Counted from the first letter of the stretch, positions 1 through 6,345 are shown. The stretch is 9,253 bases of DNA from Bacteroidota bacterium (GCA_021812865.1 JAKAMP010000075.1:1-9253), one strand, 5' to 3'. Translations and numbers: made by a program. Notes: a model not told the origin generated them from the letters alone.

Positions 1-1550
1 ATATTCTCATACCGGCTTATATTTTCAGGCGATTTATCGTGCCTGAGTTCCTGCAGAATGCTTGCACCTGTAGCAATCTGCAGGGCTATTTCGTATGCAC
101 TGGAGGTATCCAGTTTTGAGCAGAAGCCTTCAATCATTTCTGCAAATGCGGTGAGTTTGCCCTGAATACCCCTGTTAAGACCTAATTCAGGAACACCCGG
201 GGATTTGATTACCTCCCACATCAGCTTATTGTTTTCTGCAGCAAACTGGGTGATCTTCTCCAGGGTGGTATCGCCAATACCACGGGCCGGGTAGTTGATA
301 ATTCTTCGCAGCGATTCTTCATCCTTCTGGTTCAGGGTAAAGCGGAAGTAGGCCAGCAGGTCCTTTATTTCCTTACGCTGATAAAATGACAGGCTGCCAT
401 ATACCTTATAGGGTATGTTCTTTTTTCGGAGAGATTCCTCAAAGATACGCGACTGGGCATTGGTGCGGTACAGAATGGCAAATTCATTAAAGCTAGCCTG
501 CCGGGAAAGGTGGATGTCGAGAATGCTGCCTGCGGTAATGAAACCTTCTTCATTGTCGGTTGCAGTTTGTACAACCTTGATTTTTTCTCCTGCCTCCAGG
601 TTGGACCATACTTTCTTCTGAATCTGATCTTTGTTTTTGGATATCAGGCTGTTTGCCGCATCCACAATGGTCTGGGTGCTGCGGTAATTCTGTTCCAGCT
701 TAAATAACTTGCTTTCGGGGTAGTCTTTCCTGAAATTCAGAATATTCTCGATTTTTGCACCCCTGAAGGAATAGATGCTTTGTGCGTCGTCGCCAACCAC
801 GCTCACGTTGTGGTGTAGCGCCGCCAGTTTGTTCACGATCAGGTACTGGGCATAGTTGGTGTCCTGGTATTCATCCACCAGGATATAACGGAACAACTCC
901 TGGTATTTTCTGAGTACATCCGGGAAATCGCGTAATAGTATATTGGTGTTAAGCAGCAGGTCGTCGAAATCCATGGCATCGGCTTTCCGGCAACGGTTCA
1001 CATAGATTTTATAAATCTCAGCCATCATGGATTTCCGGTTTACAGCATCCTGGCGACTTATCTCGGGGTTGCTGGCATAGGCCTGGGGTGTGACTAAGTT
1101 ATTTTTTGCGGAGGAAATTCTCGACAGCATTTCACCAGGGGTATAAACTTTATCATCGAGCCGCAGTTCCTTCACAATATTCTTGAGGATGTTCTTCGCA
1201 TCAAGCGTGTCGTAAATGGTATAGTTAGAAGTAAACCCAAGCGTCGAACCTTCTGTGCGCAGGATGCGGGCAAAGATGGAGTGGAAGGTTCCCATCCACA
1301 GGTATTTGCTCTTGTCGTAGCCCACCAGCGCTGAAATTCGCTCTTTCATCTCCCGGGCCGCCTTGTTGGTAAAGGTAAGAGCAAGAATCTGCTGTGCTCT
1401 GCAGCCCTGGCTGAGCAAATATGCAATACGGTAGGTCAGAACCCTGGTCTTGCCCGACCCGGCACCTGCAATAACCAGCGATGGACCTTCAATATTCACA
1501 ACAGCATCGCGCTGCGCATCATTCAGCTCTTCAATATATTTCGTTTCCAA
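1..1550 (-). CDS. uvrD: UvrD/PcrA-family ATP-dependent 3'-5' DNA helicase (SF1A), N-terminal 516 residues, runs off left edge
   Basis: This is a superfamily 1A helicase that would unwind DNA during excision and mismatch repair and clear stalled or RecA-coated forks. Visible motifs in order: the Q-motif region LNDAQRDAV (residues 9-17), Walker A GAGSGKT (29-35), motif Ia LTFTNKAA (58-65), GTFHS (87-91), Walker B DEYQDT (226-231), motif III GDDAQSIYSFRGA (253-265), motif IV QNYRST (287-292), then the 2B-region signature NYPARGIG typical of PcrA/UvrD. Motifs V and VI and the C-terminal region lie beyond position 1; family members are about 720-780 residues, so roughly a third is missing only because of the window edge. 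An in-frame TAG at 1566-1568 lies six codons upstream of TTG at 1548-1550. The next in-frame ATG is past Walker A, so TTG is the only reasonable start. No frameshift is seen. The family call is secure; UvrD versus PcrA naming is convention. Confidence 0.96.
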   Translation of the reverse strand, partial: METKYIEELNDAQRDAVVNIEGPSLVIAGAGSGKTRVLTYRIAYLLSQGCRAQQILALTFTNKAAREMKERISALVGYDKSKYLWMGTFHSIFARILRTEGSTLGFTSNYTIYDTLDAKNILKNIVKELRLDDKVYTPGEMLSRISSAKNNLVTPQAYASNPEISRQDAVNRKSMMAEIYKIYVNRCRKADAMDFDDLLLNTNILLRDFPDVLRKYQELFRYILVDEYQDTNYAQYLIVNKLAALHHNVSVVGDDAQSIYSFRGAKIENILNFRKDYPESKLFKLEQNYRSTQTIVDAANSLISKNKDQIQKKVWSNLEAGEKIKVVQTATDNEEGFITAGSILDIHLSRQASFNEFAILYRTNAQSRIFEESLRKKNIPYKVYGSLSFYQRKEIKDLLAYFRFTLNQKDEESLRRIINYPARGIGDTTLEKITQFAAENNKLMWEVIKSPGVPELGLNRGIQGKLTAFAEMIEGFCSKLDTSSAYEIALQIATGASILQELRHDKSPENISRYEN

Positions 1551-1568
1551 TGACTTCGAATTGGCCTA

Positions 1569-1576
1569 CAAAAATA
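1569..1576 (-). promoter_or_regulatory. Candidate -7 box (TATTTTTG) for the helicase gene
   Basis: Read on the minus strand the bases are TATTTTTG, an exact match to the Bacteroidota -7 consensus TAnnTTTG. Transcription would begin near 1563, leaving a leader of only about 13 bases before the TTG start at 1550. No TTG/TTTG -33 box is found at the usual 17-23 base spacing, so the call rests on the -7 box and its position alone. Confidence 0.4.
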
Positions 1577-1733
1577 CGATTTGAACCGGGAATCCTCCAT
1601 GATAAACTGCCTTTAATTTTATGAATTATCAACAACAGGAAATCTTGCCTAACGTATCCGGACTTAATTCATTCAGGGGCCTGCATGTGCTGAACCAGGA
1701 GGGAATCAGATCACAGGAATCATCTGCTTGAAT

Positions 1734-1790
1734 TTATGCAACCTGCATAAGCTGAAGGAGTATAGCTGTTGCCATGGCAATGAATATTCA
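1734..1790. repeat. Cluster of three perfect inverted repeats (possible operator)
   Basis: Three perfect dyads lie within 57 bases. TTATGCA-ACC-TGCATAA is at 1734-1750 (7-bp arms, 3-base gap). TTGCCATGGCAA is at 1769-1780 (12-bp palindrome). TGAATATTCA is at 1781-1790 (10-bp palindrome) and directly abuts the second. They end 44 bases upstream of the -7 box at 1835, a plausible place for a transcription-factor site. No T-tract follows, so they do not look like a terminator. The regulator is unknown. Confidence 0.45.
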
Positions 1791-1834
1791 GTGCGAATTT
1801 GCAGCATATAATAAAGTATATGGTTTTTAGTTTT

Positions 1835-1842
1835 TATATTTG
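1835..1842 (+). promoter_or_regulatory. Candidate -7 box (TATATTTG) for the T9SS cargo gene
   Basis: TATATTTG matches TAnnTTTG exactly and ends 16 bases before the ATG at 1859, predicting a very short leader of roughly 10 bases. No TTG box is present at the standard spacing. The flanking sequence is strongly A/T-rich. Confidence 0.45.
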
Positions 1843-1858
1843 AGGTTTTCAATTATCT

Positions 1859-3289
1859 ATGCGCCCACTGCCGATCCGGATACTGCTTTTCCTTCTTCTC
1901 TTTGGCCTGCCGGCTGGCGCATGGGCGCAGATTTTCCCTGTGACCTATTCATTTATCGACACCACGGTATACCCTCAGTTCAAGGCAAAGGATCCGGTAA
2001 TTGTGATCAACCTCCCATGCAGGTTCAGCGCCACTCCAACAGCTTCGCTGGTTGCCCGTTATCCTGAGAATCCCGACAGCTGCAATTTTCTGTGGACCAG
2101 GTATAATGAATTAACCGGGGCTTATGATATTCCCGTTCAGAATGATACACTGGTCAGTCAGAGCCAGGCCAGCGGACTTGGGGAAGGGGGATATCAGGTG
2201 CATATCAGCCGGAGCGGTCTGCCGGATACCGCATTTCGTGCCTGGGTTTATTTTCATCATTTTTCCGTAAGTGTACTGAAAACAACGGATGGAAAGCTTC
2301 CAAACAACAAGTACACCTGCGAATACCTCGATCTGAACGGATCTTTCACAACAGATACCTTTATATATTACGATCCTTCAAATGGGAAGGCTGTAATACT
2401 GCCCGACGCATTTGAAACCTGGTGGTCCTCTGTGAATGATGTAGAAACCGTCAACAAGCTTTTCAGTGACCTGAATGTGCGAACATACAATCCGCCAGTA
2501 TATGACACTCATTACACCCTGAAAGTAACCGACCGTTTCGGGGATGCATGTTCCGATACTGTTTTGTACGAATCCATTCAGACAAAAGCCCAGTTTATCT
2601 ATAAGTTTCATGATGTTATAGGAGATACAAAGGGATATGTGGACATGAATGGGTCAGGAGAATCAGCCCCGGCAACCTTCCAGTTCATCAACCAGTCGAT
2701 CAATGGCGCTGAATTCGAGTGGTGGCTGGTTGATTCGACCTTTACCTATGGTGATGTGATCAAACCGGTCATTACAACCGATACCTCGGAAAAGCCGGAA
2801 TTTACCTATACCATACCCAGACAGTATACCATACGGCTGATTTCCCGAAGCGCTGAGCATTGCGTGGATACGGCAATCAGCGATAATCCTATCATCATCA
2901 GGAATTCAGAACTGAAAGTGCCCAATGTATTCACTCCCAACGGGGACGGGGTCAACGACAATTTTGTTATTTATTCTTATGATGATGAGACCAATTCGGG
3001 TTCATACCTTCATTTTGCCTCGATACGGAATTTCCATATTTCCATTTACAGCCGCTGGGGCATGAAAGTACATGAATTCGAGGGCGACATTAACCAGTGG
3101 CTGGCCAATGGCGGGTGGGACGGCAAGATTCAGGGTACCAACCGCGACGCAGCCCCGGGGGTATATTATTATATAATAGTGGCAACCGGTTATGACAACG
3201 TGCAATACAAAGGTCAGAACCAGACCAAAGGTCCGGATGGCAAGCCTACCGGAACACCTTACATGGGGATTGTTTACCTGATCCGCTAG
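1859..3289 (+). CDS. Secreted protein with T9SS type B (CHU_C) C-terminal sorting domain; function unknown
   Basis: This 476-residue protein is predicted to be exported and then secreted to the cell surface by the type IX system. The N-terminus is a clear Sec signal peptide: Arg at 2 and 7, a Leu/Phe-rich core at 8-17, and an AWA cleavage site before Gln24. The middle (about 25-350) is an extracellular, beta-rich region with scattered cysteines. Residues about 241-345 contain a PKD-like stretch (TFQFINQS, then EFEWW, then YTIRLISR). Residues 354-476 are the gliding-motility C-terminal domain: VPNVFTPNGDGVNDNF at 354-369, ISIYSRWG at 394-401, GWDGK at 419-423, APGVYYY at 432-438, and a final YLIR. 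The family is CHU_C/TIGR04131, whose C-terminus is the secretion signal. No catalytic motif is visible, so adhesion or a surface structural role is only a guess. The ATG start fits the signal peptide; there is no SD sequence. The gene appears monocistronic. Confidence 0.9.
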   Translation: MRPLPIRILLFLLLFGLPAGAWAQIFPVTYSFIDTTVYPQFKAKDPVIVINLPCRFSATPTASLVARYPENPDSCNFLWTRYNELTGAYDIPVQNDTLVSQSQASGLGEGGYQVHISRSGLPDTAFRAWVYFHHFSVSVLKTTDGKLPNNKYTCEYLDLNGSFTTDTFIYYDPSNGKAVILPDAFETWWSSVNDVETVNKLFSDLNVRTYNPPVYDTHYTLKVTDRFGDACSDTVLYESIQTKAQFIYKFHDVIGDTKGYVDMNGSGESAPATFQFINQSINGAEFEWWLVDSTFTYGDVIKPVITTDTSEKPEFTYTIPRQYTIRLISRSAEHCVDTAISDNPIIIRNSELKVPNVFTPNGDGVNDNFVIYSYDDETNSGSYLHFASIRNFHISIYSRWGMKVHEFEGDINQWLANGGWDGKIQGTNRDAAPGVYYYIIVATGYDNVQYKGQNQTKGPDGKPTGTPYMGIVYLIR

Positions 3290-3342
3290 AGCCTAAGGTC
3301 TTTATCAATTCGTACATTTCCATCCCGGCCATACAATAAAAT

Positions 3343-3375
3343 GAAAGAGGCGGAAGTTTGAATTCCGCCTCTTTC
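3343..3375. terminator. Bidirectional intrinsic terminator between convergent genes
   Basis: A perfect 13-bp stem, GAAAGAGGCGGAA paired with TTCCGCCTCTTTC, encloses a 7-base loop (GTTTGAA). It lies 53 bases after the stop of the upstream plus-strand gene and 35 bases after the stop of the minus-strand EF-G2 gene. On the minus strand the stem is followed by CATTTTATTG, a T-rich tract; on the plus strand the T residues are largely within the stem (CTCTTTC). It probably serves both genes, more strongly on the minus strand. Confidence 0.85.
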
Positions 3376-3410
3376 GTAAATGCTTATTGTGCGGCCCGAT
3401 GGCCAGGGAA

Positions 3411-5567
3411 TTATTCTTCTTTGTCTTCCGCTTCGTAAGCTTTGAGCAACTGTTCCTGAATTTCTCCAGGTAACTGTGCATATTCGAGGAACTTCATGGT
3501 ATAAATACCTCTTCCACCCGAGAGCGAAGCCAGGGCTGTGGAATACTTGTTCATTTCGGCAAGGGGCACCTTGGCTGTGATCTTTTCAAAACCACGTTCG
3601 CTGCCCATGCCAAGAACCATGCCACGGCGTCCCTGCAGGTCGCTGATCACATCGCCCATACTGTCGCTGGGGACAAGAATTTCCGCCTGGTAAATGGGTT
3701 CGAGAATCTTGGGACCGGCATTCTTGAAAGCAGTTTTGAACGCATTCCGGCCGGCAAGCCTGAAGGAAATTTCATTGGAATCGACGGGGTGCATCTTGCC
3801 ATCATACACAGCAATCCTGATATCGCGTGCATAGCTGCCGGTAAGCGGACCTTCTTCCATCTTTTCCATGATCCCTTTCAGAATGGCAGGCATAAAGCGG
3901 GCATCGATCGATCCACCGACGATACAGTTATAATAAATCAGTTTGCCGCCCCAGGGAAGGTTAATTTCTTCCTTATCGCGTACGGAAACCTTGTATTCCT
4001 TGCCGTTGAGCTTGTACATGGTAGGATCGGACACTCCTTCCACATAGGGCTCTATGATCATGTGTACTTCGCCGAACTGACCTGAACCGCCCGACTGTTT
4101 CTTATGCCTGTAGTCGGCCTGTGCAGCCTTGGTGATGGTTTCACGGTAAGGAATTTTCGGAGCAAGGAATTCGGTAGGCACTTTAAATACATTGTCGAGA
4201 TGCCATTTCAGGATATTCAGGTGGTGTTCGCCTTGGCCGGAAATGATGATTTGTTTCAGTTCCTTGGAATACTCGATCAGTATGGTGGGATCCTCCTGGT
4301 GCATACGGTTAAGGGCTTCACCAAGTTTTTCATCATCCCCTTCACTTACCGCTTTGATGGCAGTCCTATATTTAGGTTCGGGGAAGGTGATATCGGGAAG
4401 CTTGAAGTAGTCGTTCGATCCGGTGAGGGTGTGATTGGTCTTGGTGCCTTTCAGTTTTACCGTGGCGCCAAGGTCTCCGGCCATCATCTTGGGTACCTTC
4501 GTCCGGTTTTTCCCGTTCACCACGAAGATTTGGGAGAAACGTTCCTTGTTCTGGGTAGTACAGTTCAGCAGGTCTATCCCTTCGTTGATCTCACCGGCAA
4601 TAACCTTGAAATAGTTGATTTCACCGATATGGGTTTCAATGCTTGATTTGAAAACGTATACCACGGCAGGGCTTTTGGGATCGCAGGCTATTTCCTTGCC
4701 TTCGGTAGTTTTTACCGGAGGAAACTGATCGGGACTGGGAGCCGATTTGCTGATGAAGTCGAGCAGCCTGTCAACGCCTGTACCTTTTTTCGCGGAAACG
4801 CAGAGAAGGGGGAAAATGCCCCTGTTTAACAAGCCTGCGCGAATACCTTTCAGAATTTCTTCCTCGGTGAGCGATCCTTTTTCGAAGAACACTTCCATGA
4901 GTTTCTCGTCGCTTTCGGCAGCTCTTTCCATGAGCTGGTTGAAAAGGTTTTCGGCATGAGCTTTCTGATCTGCAGGAATATCCAATACCTGGGGCTTCCC
5001 GCCGTCTGACGGGTACCTGAGAAGTTTCATCTGGAGGATGTCTACGATATCGCTGAAGTTCAGTCCTTCATTCAGGGGATATTGCAGAATGGTTACATGG
5101 TTGCCAAACCTTTCCCTGGTCATTTCGAGGGTTTTCTCGAAATTGGCTTTATCATTATCGAGGTGGGTAACTGTAATAATCATGGGCATCTTCAGGTCTT
5201 CGAGTTGTCTGGCCTGTATTTCTGTACCCACTTCCACTCCGTTCTGGGCATTCAGCAGCATAACACCGGTGTCGGCCACATGGAGTGAAGAGATCACGTT
5301 TCCAACGAAATCATCGGCTCCGGGATTGTCAAGCATATTGACCTTGGTATCGTTGTGTTCGGTATGCAACAGGGAGGAATAGATCGAAGCGCTGGTTTCA
5401 TGCTCGATATCGGCAAAGTCCGAAACCGTGTTCTTCTGGTCTACTGACCCTCTGCGGTCAATCATTTTTCCTTCAAAAAGCATCGACTCAGCCAGAGTGG
5501 TTTTCCCTGAACCTGCGTTGCCCAACAATGCAATGTTTTTAATCTGGTTTGTGGTGTATGTTTTCAT
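3411..5567 (-). CDS. fusA2: EF-G paralogue (Bacteroidota EF-G2 type) with degenerate GTPase motifs
   Basis: This 718-residue translation factor has the EF-G domain order: G domain (about 1-280), domain II (about 295-385), domain III (about 400-470), domain IV (about 475-610) and domain V (about 615-700). Ribosome-contacting parts are kept, including QSGGSGQFGEV (491-501) and the domain IV tip MHPVDSNE with His593. The GTPase motifs depart from the canonical EF-G in this window. The P-loop is GNAGSGKT (16-23), losing the Asp of HIDAGKT. Switch I RGITI becomes TSASI (58-62). DTPGH becomes DNPGA (80-84), losing the catalytic His. NKMD becomes THLD (134-137). Domain IV carries an insertion of about 28 residues (about 512-540). 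In Bacteroides thetaiotaomicron the EF-G2 paralogue is reported to lack GTPase activity and to support translation when carbon is scarce; a similar role here is inferred by homology. The ATG start lacks an SD. It is monocistronic with its own promoter and terminator. Confidence 0.93.
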   Translation of the reverse strand: MKTYTTNQIKNIALLGNAGSGKTTLAESMLFEGKMIDRRGSVDQKNTVSDFADIEHETSASIYSSLLHTEHNDTKVNMLDNPGADDFVGNVISSLHVADTGVMLLNAQNGVEVGTEIQARQLEDLKMPMIITVTHLDNDKANFEKTLEMTRERFGNHVTILQYPLNEGLNFSDIVDILQMKLLRYPSDGGKPQVLDIPADQKAHAENLFNQLMERAAESDEKLMEVFFEKGSLTEEEILKGIRAGLLNRGIFPLLCVSAKKGTGVDRLLDFISKSAPSPDQFPPVKTTEGKEIACDPKSPAVVYVFKSSIETHIGEINYFKVIAGEINEGIDLLNCTTQNKERFSQIFVVNGKNRTKVPKMMAGDLGATVKLKGTKTNHTLTGSNDYFKLPDITFPEPKYRTAIKAVSEGDDEKLGEALNRMHQEDPTILIEYSKELKQIIISGQGEHHLNILKWHLDNVFKVPTEFLAPKIPYRETITKAAQADYRHKKQSGGSGQFGEVHMIIEPYVEGVSDPTMYKLNGKEYKVSVRDKEEINLPWGGKLIYYNCIVGGSIDARFMPAILKGIMEKMEEGPLTGSYARDIRIAVYDGKMHPVDSNEISFRLAGRNAFKTAFKNAGPKILEPIYQAEILVPSDSMGDVISDLQGRRGMVLGMGSERGFEKITAKVPLAEMNKYSTALASLSGGRGIYTMKFLEYAQLPGEIQEQLLKAYEAEDKEE

Positions 5568-5645
5568 GTACGCCTAAGTTAATAGATTTCAATAGGTTTA
5601 GTCCGGAGGTATTAGTGATTCATTTTTAAGATTTTACTAAGTGTG

Positions 5646-5675
5646 CAAAAGTAACAAATTTTTAAAAAGATCAAA
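5646..5675 (-). promoter_or_regulatory. Promoter for the EF-G2 gene (TTTG-N18-TACTTTTG)
   Basis: On the minus strand, TTTG (5675-5672) is followed after 18 bases by TACTTTTG (5653-5646). Both boxes and the spacing fit the Bacteroidota housekeeping consensus. The predicted transcription start is near 5640, giving a leader of about 70 bases before the ATG at 5567. Confidence 0.7.
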
Positions 5676-5735
5676 GGTTAATAGCTATACGTCAAAGATT
5701 TTTATCATGCCTGTTTTTAATACCAATATAAGTTG

Positions 5736-5743
5736 TATCTTTG
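5736..5743 (+). promoter_or_regulatory. Distal -7 box (TATCTTTG) facing the str operon leader
   Basis: TATCTTTG matches TAnnTTTG exactly. Upstream at a suitable distance there is only a T-run (5714-5718, after TG) rather than a clean TTG box. A transcript from here would start near 5749, include the SD-bearing leader, and read on into rpsL unless it is stopped. Confidence 0.5.
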
Positions 5744-5762
5744 CACCCTCAAATCCGCAAAA

Positions 5763-5882
5763 ATGTGGTATTTATATAAGGAGGGGGAAGAGGATGAAAA
5801 GGCAAATTTGATTAATCATCATTTGGTGGATAATTTGAGAGGAGTAGTTAAGAAATTTATCATGAGAATATTGTTTTTTTAA
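5763..5882 (+). CDS. Possible 39-residue leader ORF upstream of rpsL
   Basis: An uninterrupted ATG-to-TAA frame begins MWYLYKEGEEDEKANL and ends FIMRILFF, with an acidic first half and a hydrophobic end. It starts about 14 bases after the predicted start of a transcript from the box at 5736-5743. It ends inside the T7A8 tract that forms the spacer of the proximal rpsL promoter. No family is recognised and composition alone cannot show that it is coding. A frame this short in A/T-rich DNA may be chance. It could be a leader peptide, a small protein, or nothing. Confidence 0.22.
   Translation: MWYLYKEGEEDEKANLINHHLVDNLRGVVKKFIMRILFF
5778..5811 (+). promoter_or_regulatory. Perfect Shine-Dalgarno AAGGAGG with a 5-codon ORF (MKRQI)
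   Basis: AAGGAGG (5778-5784) is a full match to the 16S anti-SD sequence. After a 9-base purine-rich spacer comes ATG at 5794, opening a five-codon frame (MKRQI) that stops with TGA at 5809-5811. None of the complete protein genes in this window has such a site, in keeping with the known disuse of SD pairing in Bacteroidota. It lies inside the longer 39-codon frame but in a different reading frame. It may be a regulatory translation-initiation or ribosome-binding site in the str leader; chance is not excluded. Confidence 0.35.
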
Positions 5883-5899
5883 AAAAAAGGATACCTTTG
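5871..5899 (+). promoter_or_regulatory. Proximal promoter of the str-S10 operon (TTG-N18-TACCTTTG)
   Basis: TTG (5871-5873) and TACCTTTG (5892-5899) are 18 bases apart, matching the Bacteroidota TTG-N17-23-TAnnTTTG pattern. The spacer begins with T7 followed by A8 (5874-5888), which would be intrinsically unusual in shape. Transcription should start near 5905, giving a leader of about 42 bases before rpsL. Confidence 0.75.
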
Positions 5900-5947
5900 C
5901 GAACCCATTTTGTAAAACATAATTAGTACAAAAATAGCGTTGAATCT

Positions 5948-6328
5948 ATGCCAACGATACAACAGTTGATAAGAAAAGGACGCAGCATGCAGGAAGACAA
6001 GAGCAAAGCTCCAGCTCTTTCAAGCAGTCCGCAGAGAAGAGGTGTATGTACCCGTGTATATACCACCACACCTAAGAAACCTAACTCAGCTATGCGTAAA
6101 GTAGCCAGGGTGAGGCTTACGAATGGAATTGAAGTGACAGCTTACATTCCAGGCGAAGGTCATAACCTCCAGGAGCACTCGATTGTGCTGGTTCGCGGAG
6201 GCAGGGTGAAAGATCTACCTGGTGTTCGCTACCACCTCATCAGGGGAACCCTCGACGCTGCTGGCGTGGAAGGCAGGAACAAACGTCGTTCTGTATATGG
6301 AACCAAAAAACCGAAACAGAAAAAGTAA
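5948..6328 (+). CDS. rpsL: 30S ribosomal protein S12 (uS12)
   Basis: This 126-residue uS12 sits at the decoding centre of the small subunit and governs accuracy. It carries the family signatures [18 protein letters not shown] (31-48), [10 protein letters not shown] (69-78) and [13 protein letters not shown] (84-96). Residues Lys43 and Lys88, classic sites of streptomycin-resistance substitutions, are wild type. Asp89, the residue methylthiolated by RimO in many bacteria, is present. The C-terminus is lysine-rich (KKPKQKK), and the length is usual. The ATG at 5948 matches the conserved [10 protein letters not shown] start; there is no SD. It is the first gene of the cluster, with rpsG starting 17 bases downstream. 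Confidence 0.99.
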   Translation: MPTIQQLIRKGRSMQEDKSKAPALSSSPQRRGVCTRVYTTTPKKPNSAMRKVARVRLTNGIEVTAYIPGEGHNLQEHSIVLVRGGRVKDLPGVRYHLIRGTLDAAGVEGRNKRRSVYGTKKPKQKK

Positions 6329-6345
6329 TTAAATAGCCGATATCC

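Larger units (their letters stand above)
1551..1858. other. Divergent intergenic region between helicase and secreted-protein genes
   Basis: This 308-base spacer separates two genes transcribed away from each other. It holds a -7 box on each strand close to each start, and a cluster of palindromes at 1734-1790. A 36-codon ATG frame lies at 1621-1731 (plus), starting MNYQQQEILP and ending SQESSA. It has no promoter or ribosome site in front and no recognisable family, so I do not call it a gene. I see no tRNA, riboswitch or insertion-sequence remnant. Confidence 0.6.
5568..5947. other. Divergent control region between EF-G2 and the str-S10 operon
   Basis: This 380-base, A/T-rich region drives two translation-factor transcription units in opposite directions. 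It holds a -33/-7 promoter for the EF-G2 gene (minus), an upstream -7 box at 5736-5743 (plus), and a proximal -33/-7 promoter at 5871-5899 (plus). Between the two plus-strand boxes is a leader with a 39-codon frame, a perfect SD heptamer and a TGATTAATCA palindrome (5809-5818). I find no tRNA and no G/C-rich terminator hairpin. Confidence 0.7.

Noticed and set aside
415..707. Small plus-strand frames at 415-621 and 510-707
   Set aside because: They are antisense to the helicase gene, whose motifs run uninterrupted on the minus strand.
1621..1731. 36-codon ATG frame in the helicase/cargo spacer
   Set aside because: No promoter, ribosome site or family similarity is visible, and it ends just before the palindromes; chance is the simpler explanation.
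1840..2067. 75-codon plus-strand frame starting before the T9SS cargo ATG
   Set aside because: It overlaps the cargo gene out of frame; the 1859 frame has the signal peptide and the sorting domain.
3385..3410. Short GGCC-CGAT-GGCC hairpin after the EF-G2 stop
   Set aside because: The stem is only four base pairs; the 13-bp hairpin at 3343-3375 is the convincing terminator.
4104..4646. 180-codon open frame on the plus strand
   Set aside because: It lies wholly antisense to the EF-G2 coding region, has no family features and is explained by that gene's codon pattern.
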